Assembly (NCBI GenBank): GCA_023053685.1
Contig: JALIGW010000003.1
Location: forward strand, 138,071,126-138,135,125
Source: Diadophis punctatus similis
Lineage: Eukaryota > Chordata > Lepidosauria > Squamata > Dipsadidae
Length of the DNA stretch: 64,000 nt
Direction of reading: 5' to 3'
This document shows, in pieces, positions 1-12,235 of this stretch. The position numbers and the translations under genes were made by a program. Each line of letters starts with the position of its first letter. Position 1 is the stretch's first letter. A model generated the notes under the pieces. That model did not search any database. It was not told the origin of the DNA and worked only from the letters and a program-made list of their open reading frames with translations.

Positions 1-48
1 ATTTTAGACGTGCTTTCTAGCCAAGACCCCAGCAAGATTTCTACTGAC
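1..48 (-). other. JARID2: Start of the JARID2 intron after the ARID exon
   Basis: Only the first 48 bases of this intron are present, beginning with the donor GTCAGT. The following exons, which should encode the JmjC domain and the C-terminal zinc finger, are outside the window. Confidence 0.85.
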
Positions 49-545
49 CTTGTATATACACTTGTGGAGGTCACAAAGAACACCAACCTCTTCTTCTTCT
101 TCCATTGTGGTCTCCTTTTCCTGAGAGAAGAGTCGCCGCCTACCTGTTTTTTGAGGGACCTCAACTTCTTTTGCTTTGTTCCGGAAGCCATTTTTATGAA
201 CAACGCCATTGATGAGTCCGTTTTTGGGCTCGTAGCGGGGCAGAGACTGGAATTCATAGTTGTTATCTGAATGTCCTTCCAAAGGACCCCTCCGCTTTTC
301 CAGAATCTCCTTTTCAAGGAGAACTTCTTTCTCCAGTCTCTTGTGCTCCTCAGCAGAGAGGGAATCATAGGAGAGTAGGTACTGGCAATAGGCTTCCTGC
401 AGTTTTGCTAACCTGTCCTGTGCAGTTTTGGGGATACGCAGCATATCTGCCAGCTTATTCCATTTCTTGAGGTCAGTCACCTGCTGCATACCCCCCATTT
501 CATTGATCAACTGGAAAAAGCAGGCCAAGTCTAGCTCACAGCCTC
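49..545 (-). CDS. JARID2: JARID2 exon: ARID domain (main part) and acidic linker
   Basis: This internal exon encodes 165 codons plus two bases completing a glycine codon from the preceding exon. JARID2 is a catalytically inactive Jumonji protein that recruits and stimulates PRC2 in the nucleus. The sequence begins [19 protein letters not shown] and contains the ARID helices ([23 protein letters not shown]), the DNA-binding module typical of JARID proteins. A charged linker follows ([22 protein letters not shown]), then [26 protein letters not shown] and a glutamate run (MEEEEEVGV), ending at HKCIYK, where the mammalian protein also continues into its next exon. The acceptor is CTCCAG at the high end and the donor is AAG/GTCAGT after position 49. 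The exon leaves in phase 0. Identity is by clear similarity to vertebrate JARID2. Counting from the mammalian gene it is probably exon 8. Confidence 0.95.
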
Positions 546-2638
546 CTGGAGATCAATGTAGCAGAAAAGCAGGAAGGAGGGGAAAAAAAAGGAAAACACA
601 GAAAATTGTTAAGGAAATTGAACCCAGACCACATTCATTCAGGCAATAATTTTTATGAATATGCCTGGATAGTATCCATTCAATTGCAGATGAAATTAAG
701 TTTTCTCTTAAATGCAAAACCTCTCTGTGAAAACCAGAGGCCAAGGAGAAGGATTATAGTCAAGCCTTTCCTTTATTTTGTTTTTTTTATGGGCAATTAA
801 AAATGTTGCAGCCTAGGTAGATTTATATGGCCAGCATGTTAGTTAGGTATTATTTCTTTGCTAGTTTTCTAAGGAAAATAAATAAAAACACTTCCCACCC
901 CCAATTACTCTGATTACTTCATGAATCTATTATTGTCTTTCCATTTTTAACTTCCCTACCCACTGCTATAGAAATCCACCATACTGAGAATGGGAATCTG
1001 CTTCAAACAGGATGTACCTCTTTCTCTCCGCTTGTATTTGCACACATCACCATACCAAAATATGCTTTATTTAATTATTAATCAGTACTTTTGAATATAG
1101 CCAATTGTTTATTCCACAAACTACAGTTAAACAAGATATGGCTTAGAGCAACGGGTAACAAAGCCTTTGTCTCCTTTATATCTTTCAGCTTACACTGAAA
1201 TAGCACTTTTCTTTCCCTTGCTACAAAAGCTTAGAAGGAAGAGTTGTCATTGCATAAAATTCTGCTGTAAATGTGAGCAGCTGTATTAGTGTTTTTACTT
1301 TGTTATACAGACTTGGTCCAATTTAGTTTTGTGGTTGCCGTAAACCACTATTCCACAGACCAAGTGAGATGTATACTATAGCATATTTTCAATATAAACA
1401 AAAGCACATTTTGGCGATTTCACTTGGTGAAGTCAGTTTCTGAGGTTTAAGAAGAGGGACCATGTGTAAATAAATGTCTGCTGATGGTGCAAAATGTATT
1501 AGCTGAGTTCACACAACACAAGTAGCAATGTTAATAAAGAAAGACAAGCTGTTGGATCACTCCTACCAGGCATGGCTAAACAAGCCTAGAGAGATCAATA
1601 CATGATTTGTCTGGAATATGTATGAACCAGGAAGGTTGAAGGCTGAATAAGCCAAAGTCATGAGCAAATAATAATTTCTGATAATTGTTTATTAAGAAGA
1701 GCAAGCCAGAATTCTTGGTTCATGCATAATTCTAAAAAAGGCCAGCTTTCAATTTGATTTGTTTAATCAAAAGAACTATAAGCAAGAGGGATTGAACAAG
1801 ATGCATTCCTACATTATTCATTCCTAGTAATTCTATCTCATATGACATTTTAATAGAGACTATCCAACATGATAACCACATGTCAATATCAGATAATGTA
1901 TACAATACATGAAAAAACAAGAGCCAGATGTGAATTTTTGACAAAATATTAACAATTCCTGTTAAAGTTAACAACATATATGATGAATTAATGCAAACAA
2001 AATTTACAGGATTGGTTCTGAAAGTATTCAAGATTTTAAGACACTAATTTCAATAGTGTCTGAATAAAAAAGCCATTTGAATTCAAAGAAGCAAGATTAT
2101 TAATATAAAAACCTGTTCTTTAGCCATTTCAACTGGAGCTCAAAAATATTCTGCATTAAGATAGATATTACAGTGTCTGTTTTCATAGTAGCCTATTCAT
2201 TTTCTCAAAGCATATTGCCTTGACACCTTTTTCCTTTGGCGATTATTTAACATTCAAATTTCTTTTAATAGAACTAACACTTTGGCTAATAATTTTAATG
2301 AAACAGGACTTTTTCAAAAAACTGATGAACCCACAGGGAAAATCTGTATTGCAGTCTAATCATTAGCCTTAGTGAGAACAATATACCTTTTTGTCCTCAG
2401 GCCAAAAAAGATAGGGAAGCATTTGGATAATTGCATCCTTTTATAATACATATGTTATATACAAATAACAAAGAATTAAATTTTATTCCAAATATAACTT
2501 TTTTTAATGAATCAGTCTGGGGAAGAAAAGAACTAACACAATTCAGATATAACTGGGTTCAGATTTAATGCCAAGCAGCAGTTTACCAGTCTGATTCTCA
2601 GGAAGATATGTTCTCAGCAATGCTATAACAGTACAATA

Positions 2639-3014
2639 CAGTGGTACTTATGCTTAATTGGTTCTGAGAGGCATAATGAATACTAAAAAGTATGAGTAGC
2701 AAAGAAACCATGTGATTACCACTTGACCCTTTGTTTTGGATGGGAAAATCTGTCTGTCCTATTATCCCTGTTAGTAACCTTCCCAGCAGGGCCGACTTCC
2801 CATCTACCCTCTGCGCTATCCACCGCTTCCTTTTGCAATGAGCTTCTTAACATGGCCGACTTCCTGTCCTGTCCTCTGCAGCTGTCCCCCACTTCATTTT
2901 GCAGCGTGTTGAGTACCAAGCAAAGATGAGTACCAATCCACCATTTTAACGTTGAAATGTATTAGGTATCAAATTTAATGAGTTTTGAAGCAGTCAAGTA
3001 CTGAGGTTCCACTG
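2639..3014. mobile_element. TA-flanked MITE (CAGTGGTAC ends)
   Basis: A 376-bp unit has inverted ends: CAGTGGTACTTATGC on the left and, reverse complemented on the right, CAGTGGAACCTCAGTAC. Both ends are flanked by TA (2637-2638 and 3015-3016), the target duplication of Tc1/mariner-type elements. It has no coding capacity. The ends are only moderately matched, so the copy is old. Confidence 0.6.
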
Positions 3015-3440
3015 TATCAGAAATGGCTAGCAGTTCCTTCTCTAGGCTTTGATATTTTCTTAAGTGCTGGTGTTCTTCTTTGCCTTAAAGTGATGGTACT
3101 TAAATTGTCTGACAAATTATTCTTTTTCTTGGTCTCAAATAATGTCATTATTCCCACAAAATTCCCAAACCTGCTCTTTGACACAAACGTCTTGGCAGAC
3201 CCACAACTGGATCCTCAACTCACAAACAAGCAATCACAAGTTGCTCCATCACCCCCAGGATATGTACAAATTTCCCCAGTTTAAGAACTCCTGCCTTAGA
3301 GGACCTGTGGGCCCATCTCAGTTTTACACATCTGCTTCCCTTCTCTAACAAGGCTGCAAAAAAAAGGCTTCTGTTGCAGTTGAAGTATCCATTCAATTGA
3401 CTGTAGTAAATAACGCTGTATCATGGTTCAGGGACATGAT

Positions 3441-3589
3441 CAGCAGTTGGTTGCTCCCTGTTCGGACCGGCTCTTAGAACCGGTAGCGCTGGTGGGGGAG
3501 GCTCCGCCCACCTGCCCGGGATGCTTCTGCTCATATGCGCACACAAGCGCACACGAACCAGTAGCAAAATCATTTACAACCCGCCATTG
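3441..3589. mobile_element. hAT-type MITE, GGTTGCTCC subfamily
   Basis: A 149-bp copy begins CAGCAGTTGGTTGCTCC and is flanked by near-identical 8-bp repeats, GACATGAT (3433-3440) and GACATCAT (3590-3597). The same family occurs at 37050 and 40309, where the right end reads AACCCACTACTG. Here the right end has decayed. Confidence 0.65.
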
Positions 3590-3827
3590 GACATCATCCA
3601 ACATTATGTTATTGTCTGATACTCGAAGAAACAAGCTAGTGTCAAACTTGGATTGTTTTGACTTATTTTAACAAATACTAGTAAATAAATCACAAAGTGT
3701 GGGTAACATACACCGAATTTAGGATGGAATCAACCATTTCTATCTTCCTTTCCATAACTTTACCCAAAGAGAATGGGGATGTACAAGAATCCAAGGTTCA
3801 TGCCAGCTCATTGTAATCATGCTAAAC

Positions 3828-4498
3828 TAAAGTGACCAGATTTTTTTTTAAGCACGATGGGGGGGGGCGCCTGGGCGCCGCCATTTGTTTTGCCCGCTGC
3901 GCATGCGCAGAACGCTGCGCATGCGCAGAGGGCAAAACACAGCAAATGTCAGCGTCCGGGGGGGGAGGGGGGAGGCCTTTCCTCGCCTCCCGCCTCCCCT
4001 TTGGGAGCTGCCCTGGGGCCAGGCTGGCAAGCAACGAACAGGAGACGGGAGACGGGGAAAGGAGGCAGCCGGCAGCTTACCTGCTCCAGGCATCCAAGCG
4101 ACGCGGTCTCCCGGCCCCAGGGCAATGGCGGCAGCGAGGCGACGGGGGAAGGAAGGGGAGGGGGGATGAGGAAGGGCTGTTTGCGCCGCCGGAGGGGCCG
4201 CTCGTGAGCTCAAACCGGCGACGGCTCCTTGTCCCTCACCCCTCCACCCGCATCCCAACAGCAGCGGCGCCTCCGAGGGCGGGGCTAGGGGTGGGGCGGG
4301 GGAAGGAGAGGAGGAGCAGCCTCCCTTCCCCCTCTCCCCAGCAGGCTTCTTTTGCTTCCCCTTTTAAGGTGACCAGACGTCCCGCTGTTTCCGCATTCTT
4401 TTTAAAAAAGCGGGACTTTTTGAAAAGAATGCGGGACGCGGGACACACGCTTGAAAAGCGTGTCTTTCCCGCCAAAAGCGGGACGTCTGGTCACCTTA
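3828..4498. mobile_element. GC-rich hAT MITE with an internal complete mini-element
   Basis: The 671-bp element is bounded by an exact 8-bp duplication TGCTAAAC (3820-3827 and 4499-4506), the hAT signature. Its left end reads TAAAGTGACC and its right end reverse complements to TAAGGTGACC. The interior is CpG-rich and has two TGCGCATGCGCA palindromes (3898-3909, 3916-3927). At 4369-4498 lies a second inward-facing GGTGACCAGACGTCCCGC paired with the right terminus, so the last 130 bp look like a complete smaller element. Open frames across the GC-rich part are by-products of composition. Confidence 0.75.
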
Positions 4499-6022
4499 TG
4501 CTAAACTGAACTAGCTGTAGAAGGGCATGAGCTGGCTGTATGACCCATCTGTTCTGACTCCCTGATCCACTCCTTTCTAGATTCTTCTTATTCCTTTTTA
4601 GATTCTGTATACAGAAACAAACTGGGAAGCTGGCAGGCTTGCCTGTCTCCAACCAGTGGTCTCCACACTAGTCATTTGGTTTTCTAACTGGCCATGTCCA
4701 TTACAGTAGCCAGTTGGCAATTGGACAAGCCTTCCTGTGGTAGCCACGGCACATCTCAAAATTCTCAATAGCTCAAAACTGTGGCCGTCTCCAGAGTCAA
4801 AGTTCCTCTGAACAAAGTCAGTAATGCTAAGTACACACATGAGCAGGTTTAACAGAAGCCCAATAAATTCTATTAACTAAACACTTAAAATGGAAACTAT
4901 CTGTTGGCATGTAATAAGTCACAGTATTGATTATATTTACAAACAGCACATCTCACAAAAAATTATTGTCTTTTAAAAATATACCGTGAGATTATAAAAA
5001 TAGCTGCTTTAAATATACTTAATTAAAAAGCTCCTAATTATAATTTATTACCAGTATAATCTTTCATTAATTTAAAAATCTACTTCACATTCCCTGGGAG
5101 GAAAAAGCCTGTGTCATTTTGTATTCCCAAAATCAACAGATTCTTAAAAATAAAGTAGCATATTGGATGAAATCCTGAAATTTGATCACACAAAGTACAC
5201 TTCTGTCAACCTATCTAACTGTTTAAAGCTTACAGGTAGTCCTTGATTTATGACCATTCATTCAGCAACCGTTTGAAGTTATGTTGGTGCTGGAAAAAAT
5301 GGACTTGCGACTGCTCCCCAGTTATGGCTGTTGCAGCGTTCCCATGGTCACGTGATCGCTTCAACTCCTCCCACTCACCTATCTCTCATCTCTGTCCTTC
5401 CACATGCCCTCCACTCCACCATATACCTTGCTGCCACAGCTGCCCCCGCTGACCTTTGCCATCTTCCTACTGCTGCTGCCCCAAGATCCAAAAGCTAGGT
5501 GAGGAGGCAGCTCTGAGATGCACAGCAGGGCGGCAAAGCCTCATCTGCTGAAGGGAACTTGTCAGGCTCAGCTGGGAAAGAGGCAGAGGGACAGCAAGGT
5601 GTGGCACTCTGCCACTCTCCCTTGTTAGGCGAGGGAGTAGAGCTGGCATTGTCTCCCTGGATGAAGACGGAGGTTGTATAGGAGGTGCTGTTTGGGGTGG
5701 CGGCAGAACTGGAGGAATGTGGGGTATCCAGAGGGGCAGCATGCACTCTGCAGCTCGTGTTGGAAGCATTCCTGGAAAACCAGTTTGTGAGCTTCAGCAA
5801 GGGGTAGAGTAAAGCCTGGCACAGGCAAAGCCTATCTGCAGACCTTCTGCTCAGCCCAGCCTTCTTCTTGCAAAGCTTCATGAAAGGCCAGCAGCATCCA
5901 ACATGCTGAAACCCACAGACTGGTTCTTCAGGTGTACTTCCAGTATGCACCCTGCATCTCACCCTGCTGGTCACTCTTCCTCCCTGCTTCTTTCCAGTTG
6001 AACCTGGCAAGTACCCTTAAGC

Positions 6023-6569
6023 CAGTGCTTCTCAAATAGTGGGGTGGGCCCCCCTGGGGGGGGGCGGAGAGATGCCAGGGGGGGCACATGACCCCAGGGA
6101 ACATGCTTTTTTTTGCCGCAGGGAGTAGGGGATTTTTGCACCGAACAATAGCACACAGCACAGAGCAGAAGATATGAAGTGCAGATAACAAACCCTTAAG
6201 AGACACCATGGAAAAATATTTAACAGGGATGAAAAGAAAGAAGGAGAGAGACGGAGATAATGAGACAAACGTAAGTCTCGTGAAAGCTAAGATGAGGAAA
6301 TATGATGAAGCGTATGTAGCACTTGGCTTCACTGTGATTACGGTGGGAGACAAGGAAAGACCGGTATGTTTACTTTGTCTAAAAATGTTGGCAGCGGACA
6401 GCTTGAAGCCAAATAAACTAAGGCGTCACTTAAACACATTACACCCCAATCACGCTGATAAGCCGCTTGAGTTTTTTCAGTGAAAACGTGCCGAATATTG
6501 CAAACAATTGTCCCGGCGGAGAGTTGGGGGGAGGGTGAAATGTTAACAGAAAATAATTGAGAAGCACTG
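6023..6569 (+). mobile_element. Nested hAT fragment with BED zinc-finger coding region
   Basis: The ends CAGTGCTTCTCAA and (reverse complement) CAGTGCTTCTCAATTA are inverted matches. They are flanked by CCTTAAGC (6015-6022) and CCTTAAGT (6570-6577), a 7-of-8 target duplication. The family resembles hAT elements that gave rise to vertebrate ZBED-type genes. Most of the transposase is missing, so this is an internally deleted copy inserted into an older TA-flanked MITE. Confidence 0.75.
6208..6483 (+). pseudogene. N-terminal remnant of hAT transposase (BED zinc finger)
   Basis: The 91-codon frame starts MEKYLTGMKRKK. It contains KYDEAYVALGFTVI and a full BED-type finger: VCLLCLKML (C-x2-C) followed by KLRRHLNTLHPNH (the two histidines). 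It stops right after KPLEFFQ. Related complete transposases and domesticated ZBED5-like proteins continue for several hundred residues with the RNase-H-like catalytic domain and dimerisation region, which are absent. The ATG lies about 185 bp from the left terminus, as expected for the original start. The open frame is intact, but with only the DNA-binding finger it could at most act as a competitor; expression is unknown. Confidence 0.75.
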
Positions 6570-7191
6570 CCTTAAGTAGACGCGGCTCTGCCAACCCTGC
6601 CACACTCACTGTGCACATCTCAGGGCTGTGATATCATGTGATGTTTCACCAAAACACTGAAATTCCAGCCCCAATTGCCACTGTAAATCAAGGACTACTT
6701 GTAACTTTTTTTAGGAGCTCAAAAACATTGATTAATTCTTAAACTCTTAGAAATAAAAATAAAATACCTTTTAAATAGTACAAGGCATTTTCAAAGGAAT
6801 TATTGTTCCCACAAAATTCTACTTTTTGTTATCATATGTCTCAGAAACAAAGTGCTGATTCTTTTCCTTTTCATTACTTATTGCAAAAGACAAATAAATC
6901 CACATTTTGCAACACTGAAGTAGGTAACTACTTATCATCAAAATTGTCAAATGCCTAGGAAGTGTTGAAAATAATAATTTCAATCACTCAAGTATCCAAT
7001 TAGAAATCTCTTTAAGAAATGACCAGGATAAATTAGAAAGAACTTCATTAGAATATGAACATAATTTTTCATGAGGAGAAAAGTTAAATATGGGGATGGG
7101 GGGAATAATTGTATGTTCTTGAGCCATATAGCTTCCCTGGGAACCCCCCAAAATCCGAATGTAGAGTAGATGAGGGCTATCTCATTACATA

Positions 7192-7650
7192 CTGTATTTT
7201 TCGGAGTATAAGACGCTCTGGACTATAAGACACACCTACCGTTTTTGGGGAGGAAAACAAGAAAAAAAATCTGCCTTTGCGTCTGCCTCCCAGCAATTTG
7301 CCTCCTTGCAGCAAACAGCCTGTTTCAGCTTCAGCACAGCCTGATTAACACAAGCAGCTGATTGTCGGGTAGATCGGCATGCGGAGGCGGCAATAGGCAA
7401 TGGCAATCCCTACAGCCTGAAACAGCTGATGGTCGGGAGGCCATCCAACCGACAATCAGCTGCTTGTGTTAATCAGGCTGTGCTGAAGCTGAAACAGGCT
7501 GTTTGCTGCAAGGAGGCAAATTGCTGGGAGGCAGAGGCCAAAGGATGGGGGCTGGTGGGTGGGCGGGGCTACATCCGGTGTATAAGACGCACCCAAATTT
7601 TCACCCTTTTAGGGGGGGGGGAAGTGCATCTTATACTCTGAAAAATACGG
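7192..7650. mobile_element. TA-flanked foldback MITE (TATAAGACGC ends) with hairpin core
   Basis: Termini CTGTATTTTTCGGAGTATAA and (reverse complement) CCGTATTTTTCAGAGTATAA are flanked by TA. Inside, 7274-7370 and 7448-7544 are near-perfect reverse complements of about 97 bp with a loop of about 77 bp. Elements at 15919 and 55504 share the termini but not the core. Confidence 0.75.
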
Positions 7651-7879
7651 TACGTGTCTGATCACTTTGATCTTCTCAAGCCATAAGATAAGATACTTTT
7701 GAAATCTGAATATGTTTGCTCTGAAGAGAACTGCTCTGTATGGAATGGCATGGAACTCTATTGCTTACCCTCTACCACTGCTTTGTGTTTGCTGAGGATT
7801 AATCTGAGTATAAATCAGTGCTCAAAATGTTTTCTTGCCACAAAGAGCAACAAAAAGACTGTACGAATAAGGGACTCAC

Positions 7880-8924
7880 CTATGAGTGGAAGCTCTTCCA
7901 TAGTAATGCCCTGAGATTTGAGGTGCTTCTTGATACAGGCCAGACGCTGCACATTGGGCCCCCAGCGCCTGCTGAGTTTGTGAATGTGCTGGATCTGTGT
8001 CACAAACCGCATCTCTTCATTCAGCTTGCACTCGGGCCTCCAGTCAGGAGGAGGGATCACCCGGCACATCCCATACTTCTCAACCTGAGCACGGACTGAC
8101 TCAATGTATATCAATGGGTCATGGAACTCCTTGGGGGAAGGCCTGAGAATAGGAATCTCTTCCATCGTGGCCCACCCAGACTTGATGCTACCTTTCTCGT
8201 GCTTCCCTGTTGAGTCGTGTGGCTTGTGCAAGGACTCTGTTTGAGAGGTAGAATAATGTTCACAGGAGGCATTTTCTGTTTTGCTATGTGCTTGTTTCCC
8301 TGGCGTGTTCTTCCCAGCAGCAGCAGCAGCAGCAGCTCTTTTCGGCCTATTCCTTTCCAGACTTTTCTGTGGCACTTCCTGACTTCCAGGCTTTTTCACA
8401 TGGCCATTCAGCAAAGGTCTTTCCACAGACGGTGCTTTTTTGCTCGGGGTTTCGGTCACGTTGGTGGCTCCCTTCACTTTCTTGACAGGTGACTGTATTT
8501 TGTCTATATGGTTTGCTTCCTCCAGCCTCCTTTTTGAGTTGCGCAGCCCTTCCCTCAACTGCCTCCCTACCTCCTTAGTGCATGTCTTTTGGTTCAACTT
8601 GCCATTGACCTTAACACCATTAATAGCTGTATTATTAGGCTTGGCCACTCCAAGGGATAGCACCTGTTTACGGGTTTTTGCATTGCTACTTTCCATTTTC
8701 CCTGAGATTGTATGGTTGACAGGTGTACTGAGTTTGTGGTGATTTAGTTTGGTTTCCTTGACCAGTTCTTTCTTGGCTTTGGTGTATGTGACAGTTCCCT
8801 TAGTCACTGTTGCAGTGTACTTCACAGTTTTGGACGGTGAAGGTCTGACGTCTCTTATCTTTTTGGCACTGGCTGTATTTGCACTCAGAGTTGACATTCG
8901 AGTGATACCGTTGACCTTTGAAAC
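7880..8924 (-). CDS. JARID2: JARID2 large exon: disordered basic region, JmjN, start of ARID
   Basis: This exon of 348 codons plus one base carries the middle of JARID2. It opens with [13 protein letters not shown], followed by a lysine/serine-rich disordered region ([35 protein letters not shown]) that in mammals covers RNA- and nucleosome-binding segments used with PRC2. A poly-alanine run ([13 protein letters not shown]) sits at about 8320-8345. Next come the JmjN core ([19 protein letters not shown], then [18 protein letters not shown]) and the first ARID helix ([39 protein letters not shown]). The acceptor is ATCTCCAG and the donor is ATAG/GTGAGT. It enters in phase 0 and leaves in phase 1, matching its neighbours. 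There are no stops or frameshifts. It is probably exon 7 of the mammalian gene. Confidence 0.95.
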
Positions 8925-9168
8925 CTGGAGATGCCAGGAATATCAGAAAGCAGGAAGGAGAGAAAAAAAGAGAAATCAATGAATACTAGATAAGTCAATG
9001 AATACACAATAAACCTTGAAGGTTTCACCTCTCTTGCAAGCCCCTTGGGAACCCCCCCCCCCCACATAATTACAACAAATGGCTCTAGATATTATTATTA
9101 TATCATAGACTTAGATTAGTATCAGGTGCTTTTTAAAAAAAATAAATTTAGGAATGAAACTATAGAAA

Positions 9169-9440
9169 CAGTGGTTCTCAACCTTCCTAATGCTGCCGCC
9201 GCGCCCCACCCTCCCACCGCACCCCACCCCGCCGCCGCCGCAACCCCTCCCTGCCACCAACATTTGGGTTCTTTTACCTTCTGCGCATGCGCAAAGCGTT
9301 CTACGCATGTGCAAAGCGTTCTGCGCATGCGCAGAGGGTAAAAGAACCCAAATGGCAGCGTCCGAGTGAAGTCTCCCGACCCCTGTGAAAGGGTCGTTCG
9401 ACCTCCAAAGAGGTCGCGACCCCCAGGTTGAGAACCGCTG
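9169..9440. mobile_element. SPIN-like non-autonomous hAT element
   Basis: The left end is CAGTGGTTCTCAACCTTCC. The right end, reverse complemented, starts CAGCGGTTCTCAACC and contains GGGGTCGCGACC and GGTCGAACGACC, which I recognise from SPIN/OposCharlie hAT transposons. CTATAGAA occurs on both sides (9160-9167, 9441-9448), with a one-base offset at the left. The interior is not SPIN-like: it is proline-codon-like GC repeats and three tandem CTGCGCATGCGCAAAGCGTT units (9281-9340). No transposase remains. Confidence 0.7.
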
Positions 9441-11856
9441 CTATAGAAGAAAACAGCATGAACTGTGTGCATATCTTCACACCTCTAATGCTCCCCAGTG
9501 AAGGAGACAGTGCTTCTGTTTCTTAGCACTGCTTGATAGTGGGACTGTGCAAAGATTTTGTATCATGGTTTGGTTCTAAAATGGATCCAATGTTTTTGGA
9601 TCTTGTGAATATATAATACGTGCTGCCATGTTTCCTTTTGCCTTACCCTAACCCTACCCTACTGTTATAAAACAATTTATGTGTATGGAGAGGCATCTAA
9701 AAGTATTTAAAGTTCCAAAACAATATAATACTTAGGGCAAGTCTAAATTAGTGATAATAATAACATTAAGAATGACAAGGCAGCAGAATGAATAACAACT
9801 AAGATGAAGTAAAGTCTTAATTTTTTCCAAGTCTAAAAGTAATTTACAGTCTATTTTGGATTTGCCTAGGATCACACACATAAATGCAACCATCAGAGAT
9901 GCATGTTATCTCTCCCCAGTCAATACTTGTTTTCTAATATTTATGTACTGTATCCACCATCTGTCACCTATGAGACAAATAGGTCTGATTGTCTGACTAG
10001 GAATTAAGAACCAACAAGCTAATGCCAACTTTAAAGGAAAATATCTCACACCCATCTCCTATCATAATTTAAAACCAATCATACAATAATAAGCATTCAT
10101 AACTAGGATACAATATTTACTATTGCAAGGAAATAATATCTAATATGCACCCAAGAGATTAGTCTGGCTCTGAATGATCCAGCTTCTACAATGATCTCAG
10201 GAGGCTCATGTTAAAATTATATAGTAAACAATTAATCAATAGTTATGATATGTGCAATTGTTATTTTATGTTGCTCAACAAATTTTATATCAAAGCAGTT
10301 TTACTTTGTATTAATAATAATTTAGAATAGCAATTATGATATTACAATACTTAGCCAGAAGTTCCAGTGAGATCACTGGGAATCAGTTGAGATTAATTTT
10401 TCTTAAAATTTTCACAATATTTAATTGAATTTCTCCAGTATTTGGTCTAGCTTTGCCAAGGTAAGTTCTAGAATAATTATTCTAAGAGAAGAAAAGAGAA
10501 CAAAGATATCTACAAACTTTACCATTTGTGATATTTGCCCCAAAGTGATTTATAGATGTGAGAGAAGGCAAGAAGTTCCAGTTCTTTCTATTTCTTATTA
10601 GCATCCTAAATTACGGTTGTTATTAAAAAAAAAATTAAACCATGTATAACTGATTAAAGTTTAATGCTAAACATTAATAGAACTGAGGATATGAAGAAGT
10701 GGTTTAACATTGCAAAATTACTTTATTTAACTATTGAAGCGAAGTAAATATTAAGAGGCTGCTGAAGATATTTAGGGGGAGCAAGCAGAATGATGCAATA
10801 AGCTTTGACCAATAGTACCATATTAGACTAAGGGTGCAAGTATTAAAAATGTTGGTACAAGAAACCATAAAACTGAAGCAATTTCCTCCAAAAGCCGTTG
10901 TTCTTATTCATAAGATTATATAGATGTAGAAGCAGCTAGCCCTCTCCTGCATTTTTGCTTCAGTAACTAAGAAAATGTTTTTATTTTGTCTGCTCAAAAA
11001 ATAAAAGAAAAGAAAAGAAAAAAGGGGGAAAAAGAAAAAAGAGAAAGAAAGGAAAGGAAAAATATAATAAACCTTGGACAAAGGTATTTGAAATTCTATG
11101 AAATTACCTTATTTTCCCTGTGTGAAAGTAAGCGAGGCTAATGTAGAAAACTGCAATTCTGTACATATATCAAATTACTAAAACAAAAAAATTGTGTGCT
11201 GTTTTACACTGTATAAAATAAATGAGAAGATTAGCACAGACTGCAGTGAGCAGACTACTGGATTAGATTACTTCGTTTGTTTCTTCCAACTATATATAAA
11301 TTGGATGCAGCAACACAAATACAACGAACATTCAAGTGGAAATAATTTTGCTTTCAAGTGATGAGAACCTGCACATAAAACAATCCCAGGGTATTCCTGG
11401 ATACTACCAGAAAATGTTCTTGTTTCAAATGCTTGCTAAGTCATAGATATATAACAGAAACATCAAAGTACAAGTCTATAAAAGAGAAAGAAAGCTGGAA
11501 GCGATTTTAAAATTAAATCTAACTCCTTTTAGCAAAAAGATGATCTCAAAATACTCATATGTAATGCTGCTTTACCATATGTAATGATGCTTTGCTTAAT
11601 TCCTTGATTTGGTGGCCAGCCTATAACCCTTTCTGCATTTTCTATTCTCTGAGCTTTACTGTTTTCTGATATTAAAGAAATATTTTATAACGGATATGCT
11701 GGAACCACAGTCTTATTAGGGTTTTTGAACCATAACTTTCTGTAACAAACTTTCAGAAAAGAACCATCTCAGATTCTGTCAGGTCCAAGAAAGTGGCTAT
11801 ATTAAGCACATACAATATATTGGATAGAGAATAAGACAGAGAAGAGGGATTACAGG

Positions 11857-12235
<379 letters not shown>

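Larger units (their letters stand above)
5233..6701. mobile_element. TA-flanked MITE (CAGGTAGTCC family), split by a hAT insertion
   Basis: The left end CAGGTAGTCCTTGATTTATG and the right end (reverse complement CAAGTAGTCCTTGATTTAC) form inverted termini next to TA on both sides. Without the nested hAT copy at 6023-6569 the unit is about 0.9 kb, larger than the other copies at 20032, 21552 and 36417 (375-392 bp). The extra interior (about 5370-6010) is unrecognised. Confidence 0.65.
546..7879 (-). other. JARID2: JARID2 intron between the large exon and the ARID exon
   Basis: The intron runs from donor GTGAGT (7879) to acceptor CTCCAG (546). It holds the MITEs listed separately at 2639-3014, 3441-3589, 3828-4498, 5233-6701 and 7192-7650. 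The stretches 546-2638, 3015-3440, 4507-5230 and 6704-7189 look like plain AT-rich intron. I see no exon, RNA gene or recognisable repeat in them. Confidence 0.85.

Noticed and set aside
3832..4509. 225-codon GC-rich frame
   Set aside because: It lies wholly inside the 671-bp hAT MITE, overlaps open frames on the opposite strand and has no recognisable domain.
9640..9662. CCCTAA-like units resembling an interstitial telomere repeat
   Set aside because: Only two imperfect units are present (ACCCTAACCCTACCCT); too short to mean anything.
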